A stretch of DNA of 27,109 bases from Phoronis australis (GCA_002633005.1 NMRA01000018.1:90045-117153), one strand, 5' to 3'. Numbered from the stretch's first letter, positions 1 to 10,756 are shown. Notes: generated by a model not told the origin, from the sequence alone. Translations and numbers: made by a program.

Positions 1-196
1 GAGTCCTCAAAGTGGGCAGAACACAGAGTGGCCCCGGACCGAATCGCTTGGTCCACGATGACGTCCCACACTCTCGTTCGGCGCACGAAGTCATGCCACT
101 TCTGCGCAACTTTGGTGTCCTTCGGAACACCGAGACGTTTTCCGCCTGGCTGCTGTTGCTGCAGCCTCCGGAAACACATCTTTTGATCCCTCTACG
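1..196 (-). pseudogene. THAP-type zinc-finger exon, partial, apparent frameshift
   Basis: Reading the minus strand from 196 down gives the start of a THAP (C2CH) DNA-binding domain. A first frame holds Cys-x4-Cys (first Cys codon at 178-176) followed by SNSSQAENVSVF. A second frame holds PKDTKVAQKW and then LCSAHFEDS, running off the window at base 1. These supply the family's zinc ligands (C, C, then C-x2-H), the conserved Pro, the conserved Trp and the Phe after the His. The two halves are in different frames and meet near 123-127, where one base (or one plus a multiple of three) is missing. THAP domains bind DNA and usually sit at the N terminus of animal transcription regulators or P-element-like transposases. 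The rest of the gene lies outside, so the protein cannot be named. No in-frame ATG precedes the first Cys, so either an upstream exon supplies the start or this is a pseudogene. Domain call fairly sure; functional status unknown. Confidence 0.6.
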
Positions 197-544
197 AACC
201 TTCTCGACGCTAAATGTACTTTGCTTTCTCTTCACTCTATACACTTTGTCTCACTTTGTCTCTGATCCGAACGACCTGGGTTCAACCCATGACGTTGTAC
301 ATGATTATTATTTTTTTCAATTTTTGCGTGTTTTTTTATGAGCTGTGCACTAAAGGCACTGAAATCAAGTAAGATATAATAATAAAATTTATTTTGAGGT
401 ACTAGAGTCATGTTGTGTACACTTTAATGCCTGTGTATGAATTTTCCATTTTTACACATATTCTCAATGTTTTTTCTCTGATAGTACTTCAAAAATCAAT
501 GAAAATATTTGTTTTTAGAAACAAAAATAAAGTTTTCCCTCGGC

Positions 545-676
545 GGAAGGGGGAGAACCTCCCTTCCTGACTTCCCTCCATTCAGTGCTATGCGCCTCTG
601 CAATCGTGGTTTGTGCAATTCTTTATGAAACAAAATGTTGGGCCACCCTTATCATATCCTAGATCTGCCACCTAGA
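545..676. mobile_element. Degraded transposon end related to the 2.4 kb element
   Basis: A run of GGGGGAGAACCTCCC-like sequence followed by a TGCGCCTCTG segment and ending in TAGATCTGCCACCT resembles the right end of the element at 15528-17910, which has GGGGAACCCCCCTCCC, then ACGCGCCTAGG, and ends GTAGATCCGCCACTG. The order of the landmarks is the same and the identity is imperfect, so this looks like an old fragment of a related family. The opposite end was not found nearby. Confidence 0.4.
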
Positions 677-698
677 ATTATGTATGTGTATGAACATG

Positions 699-780
699 TA
701 CACACACACACACACACACGCACACACAAACACAAACACACACATCCACTCATATCAAACACACACATCCACTCATATCA
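699..780. repeat. CA microsatellite plus 23-bp tandem duplication
   Basis: A (CA)n tract from about 699, with occasional CG and AA interruptions, grades into two identical 23-bp units at 735-757 and 758-780, each containing CATCCACTCATATCA. It is a simple-sequence locus likely to vary in length between individuals. No coding role is seen. Confidence 0.9.
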
Positions 781-2561
781 AACTTAAATTTTGCAGTTAT
801 GTCTAGGTAATAGTTTACAAAAAATTGTTATGCACTCGTGCTGTGGAATGAGTATATCCTGACTGATTCACTGCTTTCAACCTAGTTTGAACATGGCAAC
901 TCTGTATATACATTGTATACAAGTCATTTTTCCCCCGAGTTGAAAAAAGGCCCACAACTGTGAGTTCACTTTACTCCTCAGCTGTGTGCCTCTCTCATTA
1001 ACTCGGCTTCCCAGTAATCATTACAATGTGTGTGTCCAAACTTGAAAGGTTCTGATTGACAGTGGGTGTCCAAATGTTACATTGGGCGTCCTTGCCAGGG
1101 CCTCCAGATTAGTTTTTAGGGTGACCAGGATGTACGATGCATAAAGGCCTGCTGGTCGGCCAGTGGGGATACAGCCATGTCCTTATCAGTTTGACAGTGG
1201 CAAACCAATGTTTACGTAGTCCAGCTCTCTTATTGTCTGCTTTCATCTGATAAGTTCACATATAGTCCAGCAACTGTTGTAAACAGCGCGCCTGCCGCTA
1301 ACCGATATTTAAAATTACTATTTGCAAACAACTTTCAACAAATGTCATGAAGCAGATGCGTTTGGTATGAAATACTTTCACCAAAAAACTTTGAATGGAG
1401 AAAAATGGTTGACTCTGAGAAATTACTCTTTACTTTCACCTGTTGATTTGTTTGTGTGACTGCAATTTCTGACCAACTTAAGGACAATGTTGTGTACCAA
1501 CACAAAAGGCATGCTTGACAAGTTTAATCGAGCGTGATTCTAGATCAGATTGTGATAGTGTAATTTTCTTGATTTTCACACTCCAGAGGAGAATGTTATG
1601 TAATGTACAATATGACTACACTTACCTACACTCATGATTTTGGTATTGTTCAATTCCTCGCATTACCTTTCCAAAAATACATGAAAATGCCTCCTACTCC
1701 ATTCCCTTAGTATTTTATCGTCAACTTTCTGCTCTCTCTGTTTGCCGGTAGTGCATGATATCGCCATATTGAATTGAAGGAGTCATCTGGCTGACAAAAA
1801 CAACTTATCTACTGCCACATATTCTTCAGAACATTGTTCTTCATATGTTCAAACTGTCCAATAGATGTCAGTCCTGGGCACGAGTTACAGTCCCAAGGGT
1901 TTGAATTCTTATGGTGATCCTGGTATGCATCTGCTAACACGAATCCACGAAAAGGATGTTGTTTAAATTTCAAGGTCCAAATTCATGAAAAGGATATCAC
2001 TATATCACTTCAGAGAATTCCATGTAAAAGTGGTCAAATGATCACAATTCTAAAGATTTTTGGGAAATGGAAAAATGTTGCTCCATGTTATTTTAGAAAA
2101 ACTTGAGGGGGAATGTTGCAGCCAAATACCATTCAAAATCATTGATAGTGTTTCATTCATAAGCAACAGGTGTCTCTATAATCTTGAGTTGTGCGAACAT
2201 AGTTGTGTCAACGAGGAAATGTGCAAACAGAATTTTGACGGTAAAATAGTGAGGAAACGCAATAGGAGATCCAACACATTCATATAATATATTTTTGGAA
2301 TGAGATTGTCAGAGGGAATCAAACAATGCCAAAATCATGTGTGTTGGTCAGTGACATCATATTGTAAACAATTACCAACGTCTAGTACCTGACCTTTTGA
2401 ATAACTGGGGCAAGTGGTCCTGTGCAGCAGGCACAGAGGGTGATCCTTACATAGGTCCATCACACACCTGAAGCATTTCAGCTAATTAAGCCTCACAGTG
2501 ACTCAAGTCACATTGCTATTAGTAACTTTTGACCTTAGAGGTACACCTTAGGAGGCCAGAG

Positions 2562-2741
2562 ATGTCTTTAATTCCTTCTAGCTCAAACAAAAAGTCACTA
2601 ATTCAAGATTTCTTTGCAAGACGTCGCTTAATCTATTCGTTAAGAATTCCATTTTGTCCTGGTAGAAGAGCTGCAACCGTGGTGGCCAAATTTCAAGCAT
2701 CGGTGAACTCTGGCTGATCACCAGTGTAGTGTGTTAGTGAG
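2562..2741 (+). CDS. NDUFAF6: NDUFAF6 exon 1: presequence and start of mature domain
   Basis: From ATG 2562 one frame gives 51 residues rich in Arg, Lys and Ser ([27 protein letters not shown]), with few acidic residues, as in a mitochondrial presequence. It then hits TGA at 2715-2717. The adjacent frame, starting at GAT 2716, reads DHQCSVLVR and joins in phase to KADYENFLC of exon 2. That matches the family pattern DHYC..L.RK.DYE.(Y/F)LC. Reading through needs one base removed, or two bases added, near 2715. The donor is GTGAG|GTGAAC at 2741/2742. Confidence 0.75.
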
Positions 2742-5700
2742 GTGAACATTTATGGGATTTAAAATTTTCATGCAGTCAAAATAGAAATGGCTCAGTTCCC
2801 GATTCCAGTAACTGAACGAAGGACTAGTTGGAAAGAAATGTTGATTGTGGGAGTATTTACTCAAGTTGGAAGGATTTAAAGACTCCAACTGCTTCCAAAT
2901 GTGTCCATCTGGACTTGAAAGGTACACGTAACTTTGATAGTTTAGTAAGGGTTCAGCATAGTTTACACAAAATTGTGTGCTCACCCTTCAGTTACCGAAC
3001 GAAAACTTTCCAATGATTTAAGTACTGAATTTAAGGAATACACTCATCCTATATAAACTGGCCATGCGCTCATCTTTCTGACGTGTAAAGGTGCGAGACA
3101 TAACAATTGAGTAAAATCCAAATTTTGCTTGGATGGCAGGTGGGTTTATGAGATCTAAAGTTACTGTAATGCAGTCGACTTTTGTCAAGAACAGTAAATG
3201 AGTTCAGAGATGCTTAAAATTTGTTAACCTTCATTTGATCTTTAAAATTAAAGGGCATACTGGTAACCCCCAAAAATAAAGTGTTAGTGACAATTGTGAT
3301 GTAGTTTGTTAAAACTCAGATCTATACAATTTATACCTCATTAAAAATACAAGAGACCAAAAAAATATATAGATATACTATCATAAACATTTGGGTTAGC
3401 ACCCATGTTCACTTAACCGCCCATCCCCAACTTTAGGTGGATTTCCGATTTAAGCGCCCATGTCTGGTTAACGCCCACCCCCAAGTTTTTGTGTTTGCCA
3501 ATTTAGCTGCCCAGGGCGTTAAACTAAACATTTCCGGTAATCATGCAATACTCAACAAGCTGTCAAAGAGCCAGATTTTTAGAAGCAACAGTTTACATGA
3601 GGCAAGGTTCTCCAAACTTGGAATTCATTGTTTAAAAGGGGACTGGCCCCAACAAACTTATAACTCATACACTTCTCATGAGTATTAATGGTTTTCAAGC
3701 TTATGGATGTATGGTTTGTAAGACTGTAAGGATTATATTCAAGCTTGGAGAAAAATATTGCGTGAGGTGAAGCTTGACCGTGCTTGCTCAAGTAATGAGT
3801 GGTCTAAATAAGGTATTTTGAAAGTTGCAGAACCTTTAGAAGGGCCCGTTTTGGAAAAAAGTTAGCTGCCAAAACATAATTTCCCTTTCTGGAACTAACA
3901 AACAATAATTTCTTCTTTTAAGCATCCGTGGTATTTATTTTAAAAATATTCAACTAACATCTGAAATTACTGAGACATGAATGCAACTCCCTGTGCATTG
4001 GCTTGAATATTTTGCTCTTTTAAGTTCAGGTAAATCTCCAGTTCAAACTGTTTAAAAAAATTATGTTTTTAGATGCCCATGCACAGCCTAATGACCTGAC
4101 CCCATGTTATTGTTTTACTTCCTCAGTATAGGCGTGTTGGTTGTTGGCATGATGAATATAGTGTTTAACAATTAAGATGTGTGATTAGTTTTTCAAAACA
4201 TTCAATTTCAAAATGTTTGTGTCATTTTCTTTCTATTGTTATCTGAAAGAAATTAATCCTTATATAATGCTGATTTTCACAATGACATTTCAGAAAAATC
4301 AACACTTTAAATGTCTTATTTTACATGTTCTTACAGAAAAGCAGACTACGAGAACTTCTTATGCACGTTGTTACTGCCAGAACACGTGAGATCCAGTGTG
4401 TTTGCGATCAAGGCGTTTAATGTCGAGTTGGCTCAGGTATGGACAAAATCAGTATATTCCTAACTCATTTTCACAAAACAGCTGCTCTTTTTGAAAACTG
4501 CAGTTATATATTTTCCTACTTATAACTAAACAACACTATTGGGGGGATTTTTTTCTGCCTCGGGCTATGGAGTTTCACATATTACTGCATGACTTGTCTG
4601 TTGCGATCATTTTGTAGTCACCCTTTCTGTTGCGAGTTATGATTACTGTGCTATGAGCTGCATTGAAAACAGGAACATGGAAGCTGAAAAAGTAGCAATG
4701 GCAGTTTCATTCTGTAGGTTGCCCCCTGTAAATGCATGAGGCACCTGTTGCAGGTAAAAATTGACTGTCAAAGGTTGGAGTTTGCTAATGTGAACATAAT
4801 AGCCCATTGAATTCAGTGCAGCTGCTTCAGCTGCTTGGTCACCTAATGTAATCTTTTAGGACACTACATTATGTCATAAAACTATATGTGCCTGTTGAGT
4901 GTTGGCAGCCTAGCCACATGGTTCTCTTATTGTGTTGGCAGGGAATGACGTAATTGAAACTCCCGCTTCAGTTTACAAATTTAATTGGGTCTTGCCTCGA
5001 ATTTTCACCTGTAATAGGTCCGTCATGGGATCGCTGCTGTTGGTCACTGTCTATTTTTACACCTTAAATCCTAGAAGAGCGTATTTCAGTATTGGATCTG
5101 GCTATTGTTCCAGTAGAAAAAGTACACGTCGTCTTGTGTCAGTATGACTGGGTATCAAAGTGCGGCTCATTTTTACGGAGCTCTTTTAATCCCTTCATTT
5201 TCCTTTCAGGCTATAACAGTTGTTATTCTACAAGTTCAATAGCATTGTTCCAGGTCCAAGATATTGTATCTGAGAAACAGATAGGTTTGATGNTTTTTCA
5301 GGCTATAAGGAAACAAAAACTTTCTAAGAGATGGCTAACAAGAATTATTGAGCGTCGGGTAAGTGTGGTGTATGTGTTTTTTAATTGAAATTCAGATTTT
5401 GTGTGATGTATGGTAAAACTTTAACAACTTCAGACAAAAACAATTTCCTTCTAACGTTGTTGTGAATGTTCACAATTTTTGTCTAGTGGTAGCTATGGCA
5501 CAGAATTTGAACATTATTGGCAAAACGTTCATTTGGTGCTATGTTTCTTGACTGCCATATTGTGTCCTAAATTGGTGAGTTGTAACCACATACTTCTGTT
5601 GAGTAACGCATTTTCTCTAGAATATTGGTTTGCTTATAGTGAACCCCTGATATGAAGAACCTTTCATGCAGTGAGGTTCACTGTAATAAGGTTCGACAGT

Positions 5701-8700
5701 CGATGAAGTTTTGAAATAATCACATTTGGTGTAACAAAGTGGTGGGTTGTGGTCAGCAACTTCCAAGTAACTTTTATTAACAATAAAAAACATTGGTGTG
5801 AGTACTGTTGACTAATTTACAACTCCTTTTGGAATGTGATTTATTTACCCAGGAGCAGCAGCTACTCGCTGACGCCCCCTATCTTGACTTGGAAGAACTA
5901 GAAGACCATGGAGAGCAGACGATGTCTTCAGTTCATTATCTTACTCTACAGGCTCTGGGTAAAAATGACTTTTGCATTTATTTCACTATCGCGTATTACA
6001 ACCTCAATGATAAGTTTGGGAGAAAACTAAGCTTTTCAGTGTTTTAATATAAAGTTAGTGGTAACTAAACATGAATCAGAGATAAGCCACAATGCACTAG
6101 CCAATGTCAAAATCACTTTTGAGGTCTACCTTTTATGCACTTATTACTTTGATGTCGTCTTCTTTCTTTGCTAGGATTAGAAAAGATTTCTGCTCTGGAC
6201 AATTCGTATAAACTGAAGGTTATCTAGAACCTTATCAGTTATCAACATCTCTCTAATTAGCCCAATATGTTCATTAACTAAAGATTTTAAGTCTGTAAAA
6301 GATGAAATCTCAAAAATGCGGTTACAGTTTTCTAATTTCCGTGCGTTTTATGCAACTTTTGATTTTTTAAAATAAGAATGAGATGCAAAAGTGCTTATTT
6401 TTGATAGTAAAGTGGGACATTTTTAAAACAATTTCTAGAACTGTTTTGTAGGAAAGTGCATAAACCGTAGTATCTGAAAGTTTCATGTGAATCCAATCTT
6501 CCATTTCTGAGATGTGACGTTCAGAAGTTAGACAAATTTGCATATTTTTCTAGGGTCCCAGACAACAGTAACTTGACTATCAAATTTCATCTTTACATCC
6601 ATTCCACAGGTGTAGAAAATGTGAATGCTGACCACGCAGCAAGTCACCTTGGAAAGGCACAAGCAGTCACCACTGTTCTGAGAGCTGTGCCTTACCATGG
6701 TAACAGAAGTCGGGTATATCTTCCAACAGATGTCATGATTAAGGTAAGAACCTGTTATCATGTCTTTATACTCTTACTAGTTGTAGAAACCCAAGCATCT
6801 TGCTGGTTTAAAACAGTTGTTATTTTTCAGTTGTACATGGCCTTCCACTAACTGCACTAACCACACTTCTATCTTCAACCAGCGGAAGACACACTACAAG
6901 ATTTAGTGTAGACGTCCTTGTTATGCATTGGTATTGCAATATTTATTCACAATGCTCATGTAGATTTAGAGCAGCCCAATCCTTCCCCCTCCCCATGGAC
7001 ACAGCCAAATCAGTAACACTGTTGGTACCCTAGATTTGCCTGTGATGCTGCACTCATCTGGCAGCTGTACACCAAAACGATGCTGATCCTTATGTTGCTC
7101 CAAATTATTTTGATATTTGTCAATCTACAATACTAGCTAAGTTTTGGTGTTGATTAGCACCCAAGTTACGGTGCCATCACAAAATGTTGTAATCTGGCTG
7201 GGGTGCAATATATTTTTATCTTTGCGTCCCTCAGCTCAGTTGCCTTGAGCGGCCTTGTTAATCATGCAATGCATTTTTCTATCTTTGGGGCAGAAAATTG
7301 TTGGATTCAGAATGTGGTTGTAGGCAAACTGCAAATGGACTGGGTGCAGCCACGTGAGGAAATTTTAGGACTAACACTCGTGTTGACTCACCATTGCAGA
7401 ACAATGTGTCTCATGAAGATATCATTCGAGGTCGCCGTGAGCAGCGAGTCACTGATGTCATGTATGACATTGCTAGTAGAGGATACCAACATTTACAGAA
7501 GGTATGGTTTCCACAGTAAATATGCATGAGTATAGTTCAGAAACTATGTCATGACATGAACCGTCGTATTGCATTTGCCATCGCTTTTTGTCAGTACCAA
7601 TTTATTTTTTATTTGAGTACATGTAATTCACTGTTCCTAATTCATCCCGTTTATTCTGTCTTTTTGCAGGGAATTGTTGTATAGTTTCAAATCAGAGCAA
7701 TCGAGCTGTGTTTCTGTGATGACCCCCAACCTGCAGGCAATTTAATTACATGGGGTTGTGGAAATCATTAAACTTTTTACATATAGTGCATGGCAACAAA
7801 TGGAAAAGTCGGTCTGTTTTCTTAAGAGACTGGCAGACTTGAAAACTTCCTTCACGAAGAGCCATAATGGGACTCTCCTGCTTTAGCTCGGGTATTTTGT
7901 GCAATGGGCCTAACCATGAGGCCTGTGCACGTCTGATGCACCGCAAATGACATCAGGCCGCCTGCACTGTTTTTTTTTTTAATTCATATTTTTAAATCTT
8001 TTATAAAATTTGGACAGTTTGTTTGTGAGCTAGATATTATTATACAACAAGAGTTGCTGTTGTTAGTTTACTGTTCTTTAGACATCCTCGCGTTATCTAA
8101 TACTGAAACTTTTCCTGCCTAGTCCTTTGATAGTAATCTTCCAGTTATCAACAATTTCCTTTGCAATCATGGTTTAATATTTTCTGTGAATTTCTTCTCA
8201 ACAATCATATATACGAGCTTTCTTTTTTCAGGCAAGGTCGCTTTCGGCAGAAATTCCAACCAATGTCAAAGTAGCACTGTTACCCTGTGTAAGTACTCAA
8301 TTGATACTGGTCCCAAGTTTAATCATCCCGGCTGTATTATTGAATAATTTTAAAGCAATAATTTTCAATGCAGAGCATTTGTTTTCCTCCACTAAAAGTC
8401 TGGAAACAATGCGTAACTATTTTAGGCATGTTTATAATTTATAGTTTGTCTGACTTGTAAAATCTCTTGGTACTTGAATGATACAGTATGCCATGCAAGT
8501 ATTACTCTGTTACCTTTTAGACACATCTGTTCACCAGATTCTCCCCATAAATAACTGTGCATCAATATTTCGTGGGTGAGTGTTGCTAAAGAGGGCAGTG
8601 TGTTTCCTGGGACAATGTAAGCCACAGTTATAAGAAGTTAACCCCCCTGTTCACCTGTTGATGCTGAGAAAGTTGCTATATACTGCCATAGATTAGCTGC

Positions 8701-9507
8701 TCGGAGATGTAACACACCACGTTGAAAACCTGTCGCACGTGGCACGCAATGCCACCTGGTTTCTACATGGACAACTCATGTCCGGTTCCTGTCGCCGGGT
8801 AACTGTTTTGCTTTCATCAAAAAAACAAGACGAGGGAGATCGTGGCAGTTAATATAAGTCTGCTCTATTTCATTCATATTTGTGAACTTTTCGGAATTCT
8901 ATAAGCTGAAAGATATTATCAAATATTTCACATTTATTTATTTGAAGCTACGCTTTCATTTTTAATTTTTTTGTTTTATTGGTTGAATACATGCGAAGCT
9001 GTAATTCAATGCATGCTTCACAGAGAATGGGGGTGGTGTAACCCCCTTCTACATAGGAAAATATTTTGCAATAGTTTTGTATTTTTTGTGCCTGCCGAGT
9101 CTTTATCTTCATGTTTGGCATATGTGTTCCTATTAATGAGAGCATAACTTGCGTTGCTCCCTCTTGTGGGAATATTCAAAATAACGGTCATCCCTTGTAT
9201 CTGTGCTATATGTGGTGTACACAGTTGGAGGCGTTCAATACTCTGCGTTGTTCTTGTACACCAGAGGAACCCACCTCTGGCGAATGGCTATAACTTCGAC
9301 AATATTACAGACTTTGTGATGCTTATATTAATCCGCTCAGTTATTAGGTAATGATTGTTTTCTTTCATTGATTTGTAGGTAGCTGTTGACAACTACCTCA
9401 CAAAGCTTCAGAAACTTGACTTCGATGTCTTTCACCCCAGTTTGCAGCAAAGGAATCACATGTTAGCCTGGAATCTTTGGACACACAAGATTAAGAGGAA
9501 ATATTGA
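2562..9507 (+). CDS. NDUFAF6: NDUFAF6, mitochondrial complex I assembly factor (spliced)
   Basis: Coding segments: 2562-2741, 4337-4436, 5254-5292 (runs into the N), 5302-5358, 5853-5958, 6610-6743, 7400-7501, 8232-8288 and 9379-9507. All assigned introns are GT-AG with matching phases. The product belongs to the squalene/phytoene-synthase fold. The family helps assemble mitochondrial complex I (ND1 module) and is imported through an N-terminal presequence. Diagnostic stretches are [46 protein letters not shown], and [12 protein letters not shown] near the C terminus. The readable parts sum to about 300 residues; adding the roughly 28 missing at the N gives a length close to the human protein (about 330). 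The Asp-rich prenyl-diphosphate motifs of true phytoene synthases are replaced here (NVELAQV and LRAVPYH), as expected for this pseudoenzyme family. Two breaks, at 2715 and 5293, look like assembly faults, although pseudogenisation cannot be excluded. Identity is nearly certain. Confidence 0.93.
3396..3527. repeat. About 54-bp degenerate tandem repeat in NDUFAF6 intron 1
   Basis: Three copies of a TTAGCGCCCA-like start lie at 3396, 3451 and about 3503. The first two are each followed by a TTAAC-CGCCCA-CCCCAA-TTT block. Copies are clearly diverged. The array sits in the 1.6 kb intron between exons 1 and 2; the rest of that intron shows nothing I can identify. Confidence 0.6.
4337..4436 (+). 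CDS. NDUFAF6: NDUFAF6 exon 2
   Basis: The acceptor is TTCTTACAG and the donor CTCAG|GTATGG. One base completes the split Arg codon, then 33 codons encode [15 protein letters not shown] and [16 protein letters not shown]. This is the first conserved helix pair of the synthase fold, where active enzymes carry the first Asp-rich motif. It ends in phase 0. Confidence 0.95.
5254..5292 (+). CDS. NDUFAF6: NDUFAF6 exon 3, truncated at the assembly N
   Basis: The acceptor is TTGTTCCAG. Thirteen codons, [13 protein letters not shown], stop at the N in 5293. In this family the next residues are the conserved Arg-Met-Gln-Phe-Trp-Lys segment. It is absent, so the exon's 3' part and its donor are missing from the assembly. 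Confidence 0.9.
5293..5293. other. Assembly gap written as a single N
   Basis: The N lies directly between an unfinished exon (ending IGLM) and the last bases of a 3' splice site (TTTTTCAG). About 28 conserved NDUFAF6 residues plus an intron start are missing here. The single N therefore stands for a gap of unknown, larger size. Confidence 0.85.
5302..5358 (+). CDS. NDUFAF6: NDUFAF6 exon 4
   Basis: Nineteen codons ([19 protein letters not shown]) lie between TTTTTCAG, directly after the N, and the donor GTAAGT. They match the family's A(V/I)K+..LTKRWL..I(V/I) segment that precedes the variable loop. Both ends are phase 0. Confidence 0.93.
5853..5958 (+). CDS. NDUFAF6: NDUFAF6 exon 5
   Basis: The acceptor is TTTACCCAG and the donor CTGG|GTAAAA. 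It encodes the acidic [18 protein letters not shown] loop followed by [17 protein letters not shown], the family's 'ENTQSSLLYL.LE.LG' helix. It ends one base into a Gly codon. Confidence 0.94.
6610..6743 (+). CDS. NDUFAF6: NDUFAF6 exon 6, core of the domain
   Basis: The acceptor is TTCCACAG and the donor ATTAAG|GTAAGA. It encodes [20 protein letters not shown], then [19 protein letters not shown], the most conserved block of the family. True phytoene synthases carry a second Asp-rich motif at the LR..PYH position; here no DxxxD is present. Confidence 0.97.
7400..7501 (+). CDS. NDUFAF6: NDUFAF6 exon 7
   Basis: The acceptor is CATTGCAG and the donor AGAAG|GTATGG. Its 34 codons include [20 protein letters not shown] and [12 protein letters not shown], matching the family's V+DV(I/M)YDIAS motif. 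Both ends are phase 0. Confidence 0.95.
8232..8288 (+). CDS. NDUFAF6: NDUFAF6 exon 8
   Basis: The acceptor is TTTTTTCAG and the donor CCTGT|GTAAGT. Nineteen codons read [19 protein letters not shown], the counterpart of the family's 'ARS......P..AFPAFL' segment. Both ends are phase 0. Confidence 0.92.
9379..9507 (+). CDS. NDUFAF6: NDUFAF6 terminal exon
   Basis: The acceptor is TGATTTGTAG. It reads [20 protein letters not shown] then [20 protein letters not shown], and stops at TGA 9505-9507. The [12 protein letters not shown] block is the family's C-terminal signature. No convincing AATAAA follows within the next few hundred bases. Confidence 0.96.
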   Translation, partial: VAVDNYLTKLQKLDFDVFHPSLQQRNHMLAWNLWTHKIKRKY

Positions 9508-10531
9508 CATTAAATGTTGTTGATCTTGTAAAAATAGAGAGTAGCTGTAGTCTTGAGTATTTATTGATTAAGTGAGTTTCAAATCGTGTAAAATTACAAT
9601 GATTGTACAAATATTGTATAACATTGAATAACATCCCGTTTGCTGAATCTGCACACACATGTTATATTTCACAAATGATCTGATGGCACATTGCTTGATT
9701 TAGTGATCATGTGATCTCATTGGTAATACTACCCACATAAACGTCACCCACCAACAACCACGTTACAACAAATTAATTAAGGCTATGCTTTGATCACTGA
9801 AGAATGATGTGCGCCTTAGAATCAAAACCCTCTGTAACACGAACAAAAATATTCTATTCCACTCGCCAGTGAGCTAGAGTTAACACACCAGCCAACTCAA
9901 GTTCACAACTACAACAGAATGGATAAACAACTTCCAATGTATCAGGGCAAATAGAAAGTCTTTAGCAAACCGATCGTGCGTCACATGAGTGACTCACAAA
10001 AACTGTAATCACAAGACAAGTTAAGTCATTTAATAGCAGCTAACTATGTAAAACTACAGATCCAATTACATTGTAAGTGGAATCCAACATACTTAAAATG
10101 TCAAAATAATACACATGAACAATTGAGCTGATCAACATGTTTAGCAACGAACTGACGTGTCAGTATTACTTGCGAATTCTACAATATTATTAATTCATTT
10201 ATGAGTACGGTCAAATCTTGCCAATTTCAGACAAAAGTAAACGCCAAATTCGTAATTTCATATTTCAAACACACCACAGCTAAGAGTAGCTATGTGTGGA
10301 ATTTAGAAAAAAGGCATTAATTTGGTACACCTCATCATTACAAACCATTACGGTTGCCTCATTGTTATCACACAAGCATCTGATAGTGGCAAACACAGAA
10401 AAATCATTTTAAGAATGCACACCCAATACCTATTAAAACATATTGATGAATATCCTATGTCTTTTCATCTCTCAAACTCTAATAGTTTGTCATAACAAGC
10501 TAAACTTCAAAAGATTGCCTACACCACTGCT
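9508..10531. other. Convergent intergenic region, 3' ends of NDUFAF6 and SDR
   Basis: The two genes end facing each other about 1 kb apart, so this holds both 3' UTRs and any terminal signals. On the minus strand an ATTAAA hexamer near 10027-10032 is a possible SDR polyadenylation signal. No further coding sequence is visible. Confidence 0.6.
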
Positions 10532-10756
10532 TTACCATGGTAACTTAGACCCATTGGCATGACAGAAACTGCCAGTATCTCCCTCTCCCAGCCCGTGGAA
10601 GAGCTTAATTAAGCTCTCTGCACATTCATCCACGCTTGTTGGGGCGTTTGCTGAACCCATGTCAGTTTTGACCCAACCTGGGTGAATCGTTGCACACAAA
10701 ATACCTTCGCCTTTCAGGTCGATACTCTCGCTGACAGTTATCATGTTGATTGCCAC
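10532..10756 (-). CDS. SDR terminal exon
   Basis: The acceptor is GGTTGTAG. It reads VAINMITVSESIDLKGEGIL onward, contains IHPGWVKTDMG, and ends GSKLPW with TAA at 10534-10532. The PGWVxTDMG loop closes the cofactor site. The Leu-Pro-Trp ending is common in this SDR subgroup. Confidence 0.96.
   Translation of the reverse strand: MAINMITVSESIDLKGEGILCATIHPGWVKTDMGSANAPTSVDECAESLIKLFHGLGEGDTGSFCHANGSKLPW

Larger units (their letters stand above)
197..2561. other. Intergenic region between THAP gene and NDUFAF6
   Basis: No exon can be supported here. It contains the possible transposon remnant at 545-676, the CA microsatellite and the 23-bp duplication described separately. Promoters for the leftward THAP gene and the rightward NDUFAF6 gene should lie here, but no TATA box or other core element was convincing. 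Confidence 0.6.

Noticed and set aside
12-341. 109-codon plus-strand open frame at the window start
   Set aside because: It is antisense to the THAP exon; the minus strand carries the conserved zinc ligands, and the plus frame has no recognisable domain.
2541-2620. Similarity of about 50 bp between NDUFAF6 exon 1 (2541-2596) and 21410-21462
   Set aside because: Roughly three quarters of bases agree with a few gaps, but the stretch is too short and AT-rich to separate from chance, and the coding strands differ.
7203-7529. 108-codon open frame overlapping NDUFAF6 exon 7
   Set aside because: It is in another frame and mostly intronic; exon 7 is read in the frame giving [10 protein letters not shown].
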